Source of the DNA: Prosthecobacter vanneervenii
Lineage (GTDB): Bacteria; Verrucomicrobiota; Verrucomicrobiia; Verrucomicrobiales; Verrucomicrobiaceae
Direction of reading: 5' to 3'
Assembly (NCBI RefSeq): GCF_014203095.1
Contig: NZ_JACHIG010000006.1
Location: 124,001 to 188,000, forward strand
DNA length: 64,000 bases
Shown here: positions 52,974-61,571 of the stretch, piece by piece
How the letters are laid out: each line of letters opens with the position of its first letter
Numbering within the stretch: position 1 is the stretch's first letter
Position numbers and translations under genes: made by a program
The notes under the pieces: model-generated
Told to the model about the DNA's origin: nothing
What the model saw: the letters and a program-made list of their open reading frames with translations, nothing else
The model's database searches: none

Positions 52974-53500
52974 GTGAGGCCCTCGGTGTGAAGCTGACGT
53001 GAGACGCACTCGTGAAGGCGCTGGCGCAGCAGCTCGAGATTGCGGAAAAGGGTCCGGCGACTGAGGGAAAAGCGGCTCATCATTTCCTCCGCGCTCTGGC
53101 GCTGGGCGTAGCGGCTGGTGACGAGCTCCTGATCCTGCGGGGTTAGCTTTTGCAGGCAGGCATCCAGCAGGCGCAGGCGCTCATCGAGCTGTGGCTCGAT
53201 GTGGGAGCGCTCGCTGGCGAGGAGGTCCATGACGTCCTCGCTGAAGAGAAGCGGCGAGCGTGAGGATTTCTCGCGGTGCTTCTGCACCTGAAGGTAGGCG
53301 AAGCGGTAGGCCCAGGGGAGAAAGGGGCGGGCGGGGTCGTACTCGGCGAATTTGCGATACAGCGCCAGGCTCGTCTCCTGCAGGATGTCGCGGGCATCCG
53401 CCTCGCGAGGGACGAGGCTGAAGATATAGCGAAACAACGGCTCCTGATGCTGCGTGAGCAGGAGGACGAGGGTCTCGGTGCTGGATGGAGAATCTGACAT
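52970..53500 (-). CDS. ECF sigma factor (Rhodopirellula/Verrucomicrobium group)
   Basis: A 176-residue sigma-70-family factor. Region 2 contains LFRYIFSLVPREADARDILQET and the DPARPFLPWAYRFAYLQV stretch for -10 binding and core contact. Region 4 is a helix-turn-helix ending SRFSLSRRTLFRNLELLRQRL. The sequence and gene order match the group found beside FecR-LamG, PSCyt1 and DUF1501 genes in Planctomycetes and Verrucomicrobia. It is the first gene of a minus-strand operon reaching at least to 47038. The start is the ATG at 53500. Confidence 0.93.
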   Translation of the reverse strand: MSDSPSSTETLVLLLTQHQEPLFRYIFSLVPREADARDILQETSLALYRKFAEYDPARPFLPWAYRFAYLQVQKHREKSSRSPLLFSEDVMDLLASERSHIEPQLDERLRLLDACLQKLTPQDQELVTSRYAQRQSAEEMMSRFSLSRRTLFRNLELLRQRLHECVSRQLHTEGLT

Positions 53501-53560
53501 GGCCGCTAGGTATTCCCGGTGGGGAGGAGAGGAGTGCCAAAAATTGTACCAGAGGAGCGG

Positions 53561-53633
53561 CCTACGGAATACACGGAATGCACGGAAATCAGAAGTCAGG
53601 GACTGGCTCCGTGTATTCTGTGTATTCCGTAGG
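53561..53633. repeat. inverted repeat of GAATACACGGAAT words
   Basis: CCTACGGAATACACGGAAT... (53561-53587) and ...TGTGTATTCCGTAGG (53608-53633) are inverted with about three mismatches over 26 bases. Each arm repeats the word GAATRCACG. It lies in the 203-bp gap between the divergent sigma-factor and LacI genes. It may be a dispersed repeat or a regulatory hairpin. Confidence 0.7.
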
Positions 53634-53703
53634 TATACAATCGGTTGAGTGAGCGGGTGTTGTTGCGGCGCTGCCGGTTTGTTGCCAGTGTGTCGGAGTT
53701 CGC

Positions 53704-54723
53704 ATGAATCTCAAATCTCTCGCCCAGCATCTTGGTATTTCGGCCAGCACGGTTTCGCGTGTGATGGCGGGGCGGGGGGATGAGTTTCGGATCGCGAAGG
53801 AGACGCAGAAGCACATTCTGGATGAAGCGGCGGCGATGGGGGTGCGTCCGGATGAGCTAGCGCGGAGCCTGCGTCTGCAAAGCACGCGCACGCTGGGGCT
53901 GGTGATTCCGGACATCTCGAATCCGTTCTTTGCTGCGCTGGCGCGGGCGGTGGAGAGGCGTGCACGGGCGCAGGGCTACACGGTGTTGCTGGCTGATTCG
54001 CAGGAGTCCGCGGAGGTGGAGGCGGAGTGCATCCGCATGCTGGTGGATCGACGGATTGACGGGCTCATCCTTGCGCCAGTGGGAGGTGAGTCCGCGCACC
54101 TGAAACCTCTCATTTCATCCGGGCTGCCGCTGACGCAGGTGGATCGTGTGTTTACCTCGTTGAAGACGGCTGCTGTGGTGGCTGACAATTTTGCCGGAGC
54201 GTGTGAGGCTGTGAGGAGGCTGGTGAAGCTGGGGCACAAGCGCATCGCTTGCCTGCAGGGGAGGGAGGACAGCTCGGTTATTGCCGAGCGTGTGCGTGGC
54301 TATCGCGCCGGGTTGAGTGAAGCGGGGCTGCGGTTTGAGAAGAGGTTTCTGGCAGGTGGGGAGCATTCGCTGGCCATCGCTCGGGAGCACACGCTGAAGC
54401 TGCTGGACGCGCGGCCACGTCCCACGGCGATTCTCGCGCTGAGCAATCAGCTTGCGCTGGGGGCGCTGGAGGCGGTGCGTGAACGAGGGCTGGAGATCCC
54501 AAATGATCTCTCGCTGATCGCCTTTGATGAGCAGCCCTGGGCCTCGCTGCTCTCTCCGCCGCTGACAACTCTGGCGCAGCCGGTGGAGGACATGGGCACA
54601 GTGGCGGTGGACCGCCTGTGCGAGCTGATCAAGCGAGGCGGAAAGCCATCCCGGAAGGCGCTGACGACGCTGCCGGTGCGGTTGATCGAGCGCGCGTCCA
54701 TCGGGCCCAAGAAGAAAGATTGA
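53704..54723 (+). CDS. LacI-family transcriptional regulator
   Basis: A 339-residue DNA-binding repressor. The helix-turn-helix is LKSLAQHLGISASTVSRVMAGR (residues 3-24) and the hinge ends near PDELARSLRLQSTRTLG. The C-terminal ligand domain is ribose-binding-protein-like (LVIPDISNPFFAALARAVER, QVDRVF, AGYRAGLSEAG equivalent, VDRLCELI). It lies 52 bp ahead of the binding-protein gene of the nucleoside/ribose cluster and is its probable regulator, with ribose or a nucleoside as effector. Confidence 0.93.
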   Translation: MNLKSLAQHLGISASTVSRVMAGRGDEFRIAKETQKHILDEAAAMGVRPDELARSLRLQSTRTLGLVIPDISNPFFAALARAVERRARAQGYTVLLADSQESAEVEAECIRMLVDRRIDGLILAPVGGESAHLKPLISSGLPLTQVDRVFTSLKTAAVVADNFAGACEAVRRLVKLGHKRIACLQGREDSSVIAERVRGYRAGLSEAGLRFEKRFLAGGEHSLAIAREHTLKLLDARPRPTAILALSNQLALGALEAVRERGLEIPNDLSLIAFDEQPWASLLSPPLTTLAQPVEDMGTVAVDRLCELIKRGGKPSRKALTTLPVRLIERASIGPKKKD

Positions 54724-54749
54724 CCGAAAGTATTCCTTCTGCACAATCG

Positions 54750-54759
54750 TTTGCGCAAA
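54750..54759. promoter_or_regulatory. putative LacI-family operator
   Basis: TTTGCGCAAA is a perfect 10-bp palindrome with a central CG, the hallmark of LacI-family operators. It lies 16 bp before the start of the rbsB-like gene and 27 bp after the lacI-type stop codon. Binding by the neighbouring regulator is inferred. Confidence 0.5.
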
Positions 54760-54775
54760 GTCGTCTTTTCCAGCC

Positions 54776-55711
54776 ATGAAATGCCTTGTTCCACTTCTTC
54801 TCGCCAGCCTGGCGCTCATTTCCTGCAAGCCTGCGGGCGGGCCTGCCAGTTCGACTGCCACAGGAAAACCCAAGGTGGCGCTGGTGATGAAGTCGCTGGC
54901 GAATGAGTTTTTCCAAACCATGGCCGAAGGCGCAAAGAAGCACCAGTCGGCGCATGCGGCGGACTACGAGCTGACCGTGAACGGCATCAAGAACGAGACG
55001 GATCTCGCTGAGCAGGTGGGGCTGGTGGATCAGATGGTGTCGCAAGGAGTGCAGGCCATCGTGATTGCCCCGGCGGACTCCAAGGCGCTGGTGACGGTCC
55101 TGAAGCGCGCGAAGGCGGCGGGCGTGCTCATCATTAACATCGACAACAAGCTGGACGCCGACGCGCTGAAGCAGGCGGGCCTGAGCGTGCCGTTTGTGGG
55201 GCCTGACAACCGTGCGGGTGCGAAGGCGGTGGCGGAGGTGCTGGCAAAGAAGCTCAAGGCGGGAGACGAGGTGGCGATCATCGAAGGCGTGACGACGGCC
55301 TTCAACGGACAGCAGCGCAAGGCTGGCTTTGAAGATGCGATGAACGCGGGCGGCATGAAGATCGTGACTTCGCAGAGCGGTCAGTGGGAGATGGAGAAGG
55401 CGAATGGCATCGCGGCGGGCATCCTGGCGGCGAATTCGAATGTGAAGGCGCTGCTGTGTGCGAATGACAACATGGCGCTGGGCGCTGCGGCTGCGGTGCA
55501 GTCGGCGGGCAAGACAGGGCAGGTGCAGATCGTGGGCTTTGACAACATCGCCGCGCTCAAGCCGCTGCTGGCGGATGGTCGCGTGCTGGCGACGTGCGAC
55601 CAGCATGGAGATCAGCTCGCGGTGTTTGGCATCGAGGCGGCACTGAAGGTTCTGAAGGGCAAGACGACTCCTGCGGATCAGCAGACGCCGGTGGATGTCG
55701 TGACGAAGTGA
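54776..55711 (+). CDS. rbsB: ribose-type ABC transporter substrate-binding lipoprotein
   Basis: A 311-residue periplasmic binding protein. The lipobox LALISC places the lipid anchor at Cys17 or nearby. The mature domain has KVALVMKSLANEFFQTMAEGAKK and IIVIAPADSKAL-like folds typical of RbsB, closing with LADGRVLATCDQHGDQLAVFGIEAAL. The likely ligand is ribose or a nucleoside, given the nucleoside hydrolase and ribokinase genes downstream. The cluster lacks the expected ATP-binding subunit gene. Confidence 0.9.
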   Translation: MKCLVPLLLASLALISCKPAGGPASSTATGKPKVALVMKSLANEFFQTMAEGAKKHQSAHAADYELTVNGIKNETDLAEQVGLVDQMVSQGVQAIVIAPADSKALVTVLKRAKAAGVLIINIDNKLDADALKQAGLSVPFVGPDNRAGAKAVAEVLAKKLKAGDEVAIIEGVTTAFNGQQRKAGFEDAMNAGGMKIVTSQSGQWEMEKANGIAAGILAANSNVKALLCANDNMALGAAAAVQSAGKTGQVQIVGFDNIAALKPLLADGRVLATCDQHGDQLAVFGIEAALKVLKGKTTPADQQTPVDVVTK

Positions 55712-55730
55712 TGGATGGGGGGCTAACTTG

Positions 55731-55997
55731 ATGACCACTGAAGACGAATCAGAACTACATCGACTTTGCGACTTGCTGAGAATTGTCGATAAAAGAATCG
55801 GCGATGAGCCGCTGCTGAGTGCGGCGGTCAAGAAAGCGGCTTTAGGTTTGTCCATTGCGTTCATCCACGGCTTTCGTGCCAAGGTGGAGGACCTAGCTCA
55901 AAATCTCGGTCGCGAACTGAGTGATGCCGACAAGGAGCATCTTAGATCGTGTGGTATTGACCTTGATGCTCCGCTGCCAACCGGAACTCAAAACTAA
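55731..55997 (+). CDS. small protein of unknown function at the rbsA position
   Basis: An 88-residue helical protein (EDESELHRLCDLLRIVDKR, AAVKKAALGLSIAFIHGFRAK, LSDADKEHLRSCGIDLD). I do not recognise the family. It sits exactly between the binding-protein and permease genes, where ribose transporters encode the ATPase RbsA. Its codon use is visibly less GC-rich than the neighbours (many ATC, GAA, TTG, AAA), which suggests a separate origin. ATG at 55731; a TTG directly before it could also serve as start. It ends 3 bp before rbsC. Confidence 0.7.
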   Translation: MTTEDESELHRLCDLLRIVDKRIGDEPLLSAAVKKAALGLSIAFIHGFRAKVEDLAQNLGRELSDADKEHLRSCGIDLDAPLPTGTQN

Positions 55998-55999
55998 AA

Positions 56000-56923
56000 A
56001 TGCGCCGCTTCACCGACTTCTTCATCCTCATGGGCGTGCTGGCGGCAATGATCGGGTTGTTTGGCATGCTGCGGGAGAGTTTCTTCAGTCTGGGCACGCT
56101 GGGGACAGTGGCGAACCGCATCCCTGCGCTGGCGCTGGTGGCCACGGGAATGACGCTGGTGATGGTGACGGGCGGGATCGATCTCTCGGTGGGATCGCTG
56201 CTGGGCTTTTGCGGGGCGGTGGCGGGCGTATTGATGGCGGATCTGCACTGGGGGCTGACGCTGGCGATGACGGCCTGCGTGTGCGTGGGAGCCGTGCTGG
56301 GCGGCACGACGGGTGCGGTGAGCGTGAAGCTGCGGCTGCCGTCGTTCATTGTTTCGCTGGGCATGCTGGAGATCGCGCGCGGGCTGGCGTTTCTGACCAC
56401 GAATTCGCAGACGAAGTACATCGGAGCGGACATCGAGACGCTGGGCGCGCCGTTTGGCGGGATGGTGATTTCACCTGCGTTTGTGATCAGCCTGCTGGTG
56501 GTGGCGGCGGGGCAGGTGATGCTCTCGCAAATGGCGCTGGGGCGGCACTTGATTGCGATTGGCGCGAACCGTGAGGCGGCGCTGGTTTCCGGGCTGCCGG
56601 TGGACCGGCCGCGCATCTTTGCGCATGCGCTGCTGGGGGCGCTGACCGGACTGGCGGCGGTGTTTAACTGTTCGCGTCTGGGCTCGGCGGATCCGAATGC
56701 GGGCACGGGTTTTGAGCTGGGGGCCATCGCGGCAGTGGTCGTGGGTGGCACGAGCCTGATGGGTGGACGTGGCTCTGTGGTGAAGAGCTTCATGGGCGTG
56801 CTCATCATCGCCACGCTGGAGGCGGGATTGATTCAGGTGGGTGCGACGGAGCCGGTGAAGCGTGTGGTGACCGGGTTGGTCATCGTGGCCGCTGTGCTGG
56901 CGGATACCTGGAGAAGGAAATAA
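56000..56923 (+). CDS. rbsC: ribose-type ABC transporter permease
   Basis: A 307-residue inner-membrane permease of the RbsC/XylH family with 8-10 hydrophobic helices. The signature GGIDLSVGSLLGFCGAVAGV is present, and the cytoplasmic loop AIGANREAALVSGLPVDRP contacts the ATPase in relatives. The C-terminal GAIAAVVVGGTSLMGGRGSV block is also typical. Partner binding protein is encoded upstream. No ATPase is encoded in the cluster, so this permease must borrow one from elsewhere or be non-functional. Confidence 0.93.
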   Translation: MRRFTDFFILMGVLAAMIGLFGMLRESFFSLGTLGTVANRIPALALVATGMTLVMVTGGIDLSVGSLLGFCGAVAGVLMADLHWGLTLAMTACVCVGAVLGGTTGAVSVKLRLPSFIVSLGMLEIARGLAFLTTNSQTKYIGADIETLGAPFGGMVISPAFVISLLVVAAGQVMLSQMALGRHLIAIGANREAALVSGLPVDRPRIFAHALLGALTGLAAVFNCSRLGSADPNAGTGFELGAIAAVVVGGTSLMGGRGSVVKSFMGVLIIATLEAGLIQVGATEPVKRVVTGLVIVAAVLADTWRRK

Positions 56924-56928
56924 CAGAC

Positions 56929-57933
56929 ATGAGACCACTCGTTTTTTTAATGCTTCTCGGTGCCTCGGCTTTGGCTGAAAAGCCGCGCATCATCTTTGAT
57001 ACGGACATCACCGGAGATGTGGACGACGTGCTGGCGCTGACCATGTGCCACACGCTGGCAGATCGTGGTGCCTGTGAGTTTCTCGGCGTGACGATCTCGA
57101 AGGACAATCCGCTCACGGCAAGTTTTGTGGATGCGCAGAACACGTTTTACGGAAGGCCGGACCTGCCGATTGGTGTCACGCGTGATCCGACGGCGCAGAA
57201 GCGTGAGAGCAAGTATCTGAAGCTGGCAGATTCGCCGGATTATCCGCACAATTTGAAGAAGAATGAAGATGCACGCGAGGCGGTAGATCTGCTGCGCGAG
57301 CTGCTGGCGAAGCAGCCGGACGGGAGTGTTTCGATCATCAGCGTGGGCATTGCCTCGAACATGGCGAACCTGCTGAAATCGAAGGCGGATGCCCATTCGC
57401 CGCTGGACGGGCCGGCTTTGATCCGGCAGAAGGTGAAGATGCTGTCGATCATGGCAGGAGCGTTCGCGTTCTGCAACAACACGAACTACCACCTGGAGGC
57501 GAACGTGATCAATGGCATCGGCTTCATGCAGACGGTGGCGAATGACTGGCCGGATGAGGTGCCGGTGTACTGGAGCGGGTATGAGATTGGTGAGGCGCTG
57601 CCGTTTCCAAGCGATTCAATTGCGTTGGATTTTGGCTACATGCCGCATCATATCGTGAAAGAGGCCTATCTGCTGCACAGCGGGCCTCTGCATCGCCGGC
57701 CGTGCTGGGACGAAAGCAGTGTGCTGCAGGCGGTGTTTCCTGAGCGTGGGTTTTTCGGCATCTCTGCTGCGGGTCGTGTGAAAGTGGGCGATGATGGTTT
57801 CACGCGAGTTGTGACGCCGGGCCCATCTGTGAAGGTGGCCCGACGTGACCATATTCTCACCCTGACCTCAGTGCAGAAGGCACGCATGCTGGAGGCCATC
57901 GTTCAAACCACTGTGCAACCACCCAAGAAATGA
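56929..57933 (+). CDS. exported nucleoside hydrolase 1
   Basis: A 334-residue inosine/uridine-preferring-type nucleoside hydrolase, releasing free base and ribose. The calcium/ribose motif IIFDTDITGDVDDVLAL carries the DxDxxxDxDD aspartates (here DTDITGDVDD). A signal peptide MRPLVFLMLLGASALA predicts action outside the cytoplasm, unlike many cytosolic family members. Middle motif KMLSIMAGAFAF and the later HHIVKEAYLLHSGPL (His) fit the family. The start codon follows the rbsC stop by 5 bp, and its end overlaps the second hydrolase gene by ATGA. Confidence 0.92.
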   Translation: MRPLVFLMLLGASALAEKPRIIFDTDITGDVDDVLALTMCHTLADRGACEFLGVTISKDNPLTASFVDAQNTFYGRPDLPIGVTRDPTAQKRESKYLKLADSPDYPHNLKKNEDAREAVDLLRELLAKQPDGSVSIISVGIASNMANLLKSKADAHSPLDGPALIRQKVKMLSIMAGAFAFCNNTNYHLEANVINGIGFMQTVANDWPDEVPVYWSGYEIGEALPFPSDSIALDFGYMPHHIVKEAYLLHSGPLHRRPCWDESSVLQAVFPERGFFGISAAGRVKVGDDGFTRVVTPGPSVKVARRDHILTLTSVQKARMLEAIVQTTVQPPKK

Positions 57934-58925
57934 AAAAGCTCATCACCCTATTCCTCTGTGCGCTCTGCGGCCTGTCCCAGGCGGCGCCGGTCAAACTCAT
58001 CTTTGACACCGACATGGGCAACGATGTCGATGACCTGATGGCGCTGGCGATGATCCACAATCTGCAAAAACGCGGTGCGTGCGAACTGCTGGCGGTGACG
58101 ATCACTAAAGACCATCCGCAGGCGGCGGCGTTTGTGGATGCGGTGAACACGCTTTATGGCTATCCGGACATCCCGATCGGCGTGGTGCGTGATGGAGCGG
58201 CAAAGGAGGCTGGGAAGTTCAACCTGCTGGCGGACGAAAAGAACGCTGATGGCAGCCTGCGATATCCGCATGATCTCAAGAGTGGTGCGGATGCGCCGGA
58301 GGCGGTGGGCCTGATCAAGGACATCCTGGCCAAGCAGCCGGACGGCAGCGTGGTGATCGCGCAGGTGGGCTTCTTTACCAATCTGTCCCGCCTGCTGGAT
58401 TCACCGGGCGGGAAAGAATTGGTCGCGAAAAAGGTGAAGGTGCTGAGCATCATGGCGGGCGCGTTTCAGACGGTGCAGTGGGACACGCGGCACCTGGAGT
58501 ACAACGTGAAGCTGGATGTGCCTGCGGCGCAGAAACTGGCCAAGGAGTGGCCTACCCAGGTGGTGTGGAGCGGGTATGAGATCGGTGTGGCAGCGGCGTT
58601 TCCGCATGTGGTGATCGAACAGGATCTCGAATACATCCCGCACCATCCGCTGAAGGAGGCATATTATTTGTACAATCCGCCGCCGCATGACCGCCCGACT
58701 TGGGACCCGACATCGGTGCTATATGCGGTGCTGCCGGAGCGTGGCTACTTTGATCTTTCGCCGCCGGGGACAGTCATCGTGGAAGATGATTCGGCCACGC
58801 TTTTTCGCGCCAATAAAAAGGGCAAAGGCAATCACCGCTTTCTGGTGATGAGCCCGGAGCAAGCGGCGCGCGTGCGCGAGGCTATCGTGCAGCTCAGTGT
58901 GGAACCTCCACCCGCGAAGAAGTGA
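57930..58925 (+). CDS. exported nucleoside hydrolase 2
   Basis: A 331-residue paralogue of the preceding gene, evidently a tandem duplicate that has diverged. Signal peptide MKKLITLFLCALCGLSQA precedes the metal motif LIFDTDMGNDVDDLMAL. Conserved blocks are VKVLSIMAGAFQTVQWDTRH and YIPHHPLKEAYYL. The pair may differ in base preference. It is coupled by ATGA overlap both upstream and to the ribokinase gene downstream. Confidence 0.92.
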   Translation: MKKLITLFLCALCGLSQAAPVKLIFDTDMGNDVDDLMALAMIHNLQKRGACELLAVTITKDHPQAAAFVDAVNTLYGYPDIPIGVVRDGAAKEAGKFNLLADEKNADGSLRYPHDLKSGADAPEAVGLIKDILAKQPDGSVVIAQVGFFTNLSRLLDSPGGKELVAKKVKVLSIMAGAFQTVQWDTRHLEYNVKLDVPAAQKLAKEWPTQVVWSGYEIGVAAAFPHVVIEQDLEYIPHHPLKEAYYLYNPPPHDRPTWDPTSVLYAVLPERGYFDLSPPGTVIVEDDSATLFRANKKGKGNHRFLVMSPEQAARVREAIVQLSVEPPPAKK

Positions 58926-59806
58926 TGGCTACGCAGCGTCCCAGGATTGTCGTCGTCGGCTCGCTGAATGTGGACCACACGCTGCGTGTGCCGCACATTC
59001 CCGCGCCGGGAGAAACCCTCGCAGCGAGCAGCATGCTGACATGCTTTGGCGGCAAGGGGGCGAATCAGGCGGTGGCTGCGGCGCGTGCGGGTGGCCTGGT
59101 GAGCATGATCGGCTGCGTGGGGCAGGATGATTTTGGTGCGCGCTATATCGAGCATCTGCAGCGTGATGGCATCGATACGGCGGGCGTTTTGCGTTCGCCG
59201 CTGCCCACGGGCTCGGCTTTCATTGCAGTGGATGATCTTGGGGAAAACTCCATCGTCGTGAATGCGGGGGCGAATCATGCAATCACGCCGGAGGACATTG
59301 ACCGGCATGCAGAGCTGATCCGCAGTGCGGATGCGCTGCTGCTGCAACTGGAGTGTCCGCTGGCGGTGGTGCAGCGAGCGGCTGAGATCGCGAGGGATGC
59401 GGGTGTGCGGGTGATTTTGAATCCTTCGCCGCTGAGCGCGGAGTATCTGGCTGCGCGGTTTGCGGTGGATGTGCTGATAGTGAATGAAGGGGAGGCGGCG
59501 AAGATCACGCCGGGGCGAAATTTAAACGAGGCGATGTGCCGTCATCTAATCATCACGCGTGGCGCGGAGAGCACGTTGAGCATCACGGAGGACGGCGTGA
59601 CGGAGGTCGCGCCGCCGAAGGTGACGCCGGTGGATACGGTGGGTGCGGGGGATACGTTTGCGGGGGCGTTTGCCGTGGCGAGCAGCGAGGGCAGAGTAGA
59701 TGCGATTCGCTTTGCGAATGCGGCTGGTGCGCTGGCGACGCTGAAGGCGGGTGCGCAGCCGGCGATTCCAGCGAGGGACGAGATCGAGGGGCTTGTGCAG
59801 GGGTGA
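58922..59806 (+). CDS. rbsK: ribokinase
   Basis: Phosphorylates D-ribose to ribose 5-phosphate with ATP in the cytoplasm. 294 residues. The PfkB signature 1 is GGKGANQAVAAARAGG (from about residue 42) and signature 2 is DTVGAGDTFAGAFAVA with catalytic Asp in GAGD (residues about 241-244). It closes the nucleoside/ribose operon, joined by ATGA overlap to the second hydrolase gene. The product ribose 5-phosphate would feed the pentose phosphate pathway. Confidence 0.95.
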   Translation: MMATQRPRIVVVGSLNVDHTLRVPHIPAPGETLAASSMLTCFGGKGANQAVAAARAGGLVSMIGCVGQDDFGARYIEHLQRDGIDTAGVLRSPLPTGSAFIAVDDLGENSIVVNAGANHAITPEDIDRHAELIRSADALLLQLECPLAVVQRAAEIARDAGVRVILNPSPLSAEYLAARFAVDVLIVNEGEAAKITPGRNLNEAMCRHLIITRGAESTLSITEDGVTEVAPPKVTPVDTVGAGDTFAGAFAVASSEGRVDAIRFANAAGALATLKAGAQPAIPARDEIEGLVQG

Positions 59807-59878
59807 GTGATGCAGGCACTCTTGCCTGCTGCGGATGTCACGAGACGTTCGAGTTGCAGGCAGGAGTGCCTGAATCAC
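59807..59878. repeat. inverted pair of palindromic elements
   Basis: Left copy GTGATGCAGGCACTCTTGCCTGC (59807-59829) and right copy GCAGGCAGGAGTGCCTGAATCAC (59856-59878) are mutual inverted repeats with two mismatches. Each also contains its own GGCA/TGCC palindrome. The pair could fold into one long hairpin between the convergent rbsK and DUF1501 genes, acting as a terminator, though it lacks a poly-T tract. The core belongs to the same family as the elements at 50479 and 14601. Confidence 0.75.
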
Positions 59879-59887
59879 TTCAGTCAT

Positions 59888-61363
59888 TCACGCCAGCATC
59901 TGCTTGATCACATGCCCCTCCACATTCGTGAGGCGACGCTGGACGCCGTTGTGCTCGAAGGTGAGGCGTTCGTGGTCGAGGCCGAGGAGGTGGAGAATAG
60001 TGGCGTTGAAGTCGTAGAGAGGGTGGATGTCCTTCACGGCTTTCTGGCCGAGTTCATCGCACTCGCCAGTGCTGACGCCGGGCTTGACGCCTGCGCCGGT
60101 CATCCAGCAGGTGAAGCCGTCGGGGTTGTGGTCGCGGCCTTTGGCTCCTTTTTGGAAGAAGGGCATGCGGCCGAATTCGGTGCACCAGACGACGAGAGTG
60201 TCCTCCAGCAGGCCACGGGCTTTGAGATCGCGGATGAGCGCAGCGGCGGGCTGGTCGAGGATGGAGGCGTGTACATCGTACTGCTCCTTGAGTGCGTTGT
60301 GGCCGTCCCAGTTGAGCTTGCCGCCGCTGGCGTAGGCTCCGTTGAAGAGCTGCACAAAGCGCACGCCTTTTTCGATGAGGCGGCGAGCGAGGATGCAATT
60401 CTTGGCAAAGGCGGCTTTGTCGGCGTTTTGGGTGTCGTCGGCTCCGTAGAGTTTGAGGATGTGCGCGGGCTCGGTGCTGATGTCGCTGATCTCGGGAACG
60501 CTGAGCTGCATGCGCGCAGCGAGCTCGTAGCTGGCGATGCGTGCGGCCAGTTTGCCATCGCCGGGATGGGCGGCGAGGTGGCGGGCATTCATTCGCTGAA
60601 GCAGGGAGCGTGCAGCTTGATCGTTGGCTGGGGGGACGCCCGGTGCGGCGAGGTGGCGCACGGGGGCTTTGGAGCTCATCGTGGTGCCTTGAAAGGCTGC
60701 GGGGAGAAAGCCGGGGCCCCAGTTGTTGGCACCGTTTTGCGGCACACCGCGTGGATCGGGGATGGCGACGTAGGATGGGAGATCCTGGTTCTCGCTGCCG
60801 AGGGCGTAAGTGGTCCAGGCACCGAGGGAAGGGAAGCCGTCGAGATTGAAACCGGTGGAGAGGAAGTTCTCAGCGGGGCCGTGGGTGTTGGACTTGCTGG
60901 TGAGCGAGTGGACGAAGGCGATGTCGTCGGTGAGTTCCGCGAGGTGCGGGATCATGTCGCTGACCCATTTGCCGGTCTGGCCGCGCTGACGGAAGGTGTA
61001 TTGCGGACGTGCGAGATTGCCTGCGGGCCCTTGGAAAGTGACAGCGGGGCCACCGGGCAGGGGTTTGTCGTCCCATTTGATGAGTTCGGGTTTGTAGTCC
61101 CAAGTCTCCAACTGACTGACGGCACCTGCGCAGAAGATGACGATGACGTTTTTGGCCTTCGCAGGGAAATGCGGCTGGCGTGGAGCGTAGGGGCGGGCGG
61201 GGTCAATGATGGGGCCGTTTGACTGAGCAGCGAGCAGCCCATCGAGGCCGAGGAGGTTGGTCAGCGCGATGGAGCCTAGTGCTGTGGCGCTACTGGAGAG
61301 GAAGCGGCGGCGATCCAGAAGCGTGTGGCCTGCGGGGGAGAGATGTTCGACATGGGGAGACAT
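59888..61363 (-). CDS. DUF1501 protein, second copy in the window
   Basis: A 491-residue exported protein with a Tat-like signal ([19 protein letters not shown]). Core motifs match the family: [63 protein letters not shown]. No PSCyt1/DUF1549/DUF1553 partner lies next to it, unlike the copy at 47038. It shares only the fold-level motifs with that copy, so it is a distant paralogue rather than a recent duplicate. It is divergent from the 61572 gene across about 208 bp. Confidence 0.9.
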   Translation of the reverse strand: MSPHVEHLSPAGHTLLDRRRFLSSSATALGSIALTNLLGLDGLLAAQSNGPIIDPARPYAPRQPHFPAKAKNVIVIFCAGAVSQLETWDYKPELIKWDDKPLPGGPAVTFQGPAGNLARPQYTFRQRGQTGKWVSDMIPHLAELTDDIAFVHSLTSKSNTHGPAENFLSTGFNLDGFPSLGAWTTYALGSENQDLPSYVAIPDPRGVPQNGANNWGPGFLPAAFQGTTMSSKAPVRHLAAPGVPPANDQAARSLLQRMNARHLAAHPGDGKLAARIASYELAARMQLSVPEISDISTEPAHILKLYGADDTQNADKAAFAKNCILARRLIEKGVRFVQLFNGAYASGGKLNWDGHNALKEQYDVHASILDQPAAALIRDLKARGLLEDTLVVWCTEFGRMPFFQKGAKGRDHNPDGFTCWMTGAGVKPGVSTGECDELGQKAVKDIHPLYDFNATILHLLGLDHERLTFEHNGVQRRLTNVEGHVIKQMLA

Positions 61364-61571
61364 GGCTGGGGCGCGAGGTCAGGGAATGAAGAGTCCGCCT
61401 GACACTCTCCACAACGCGGCGAGATTTAACGATGATTCATGGCGAAATGACGAAAAATGCAGGGGGCGGAGCCGCCGAGGTGGAGTGCTGGAATGGCGTG
61501 ATTCGGAGACTTCTTAGAGAAGCTGAGGTGGCGGCCTGCGTATGAAGTGAGCGCTCCTGCTGATTCATTCG

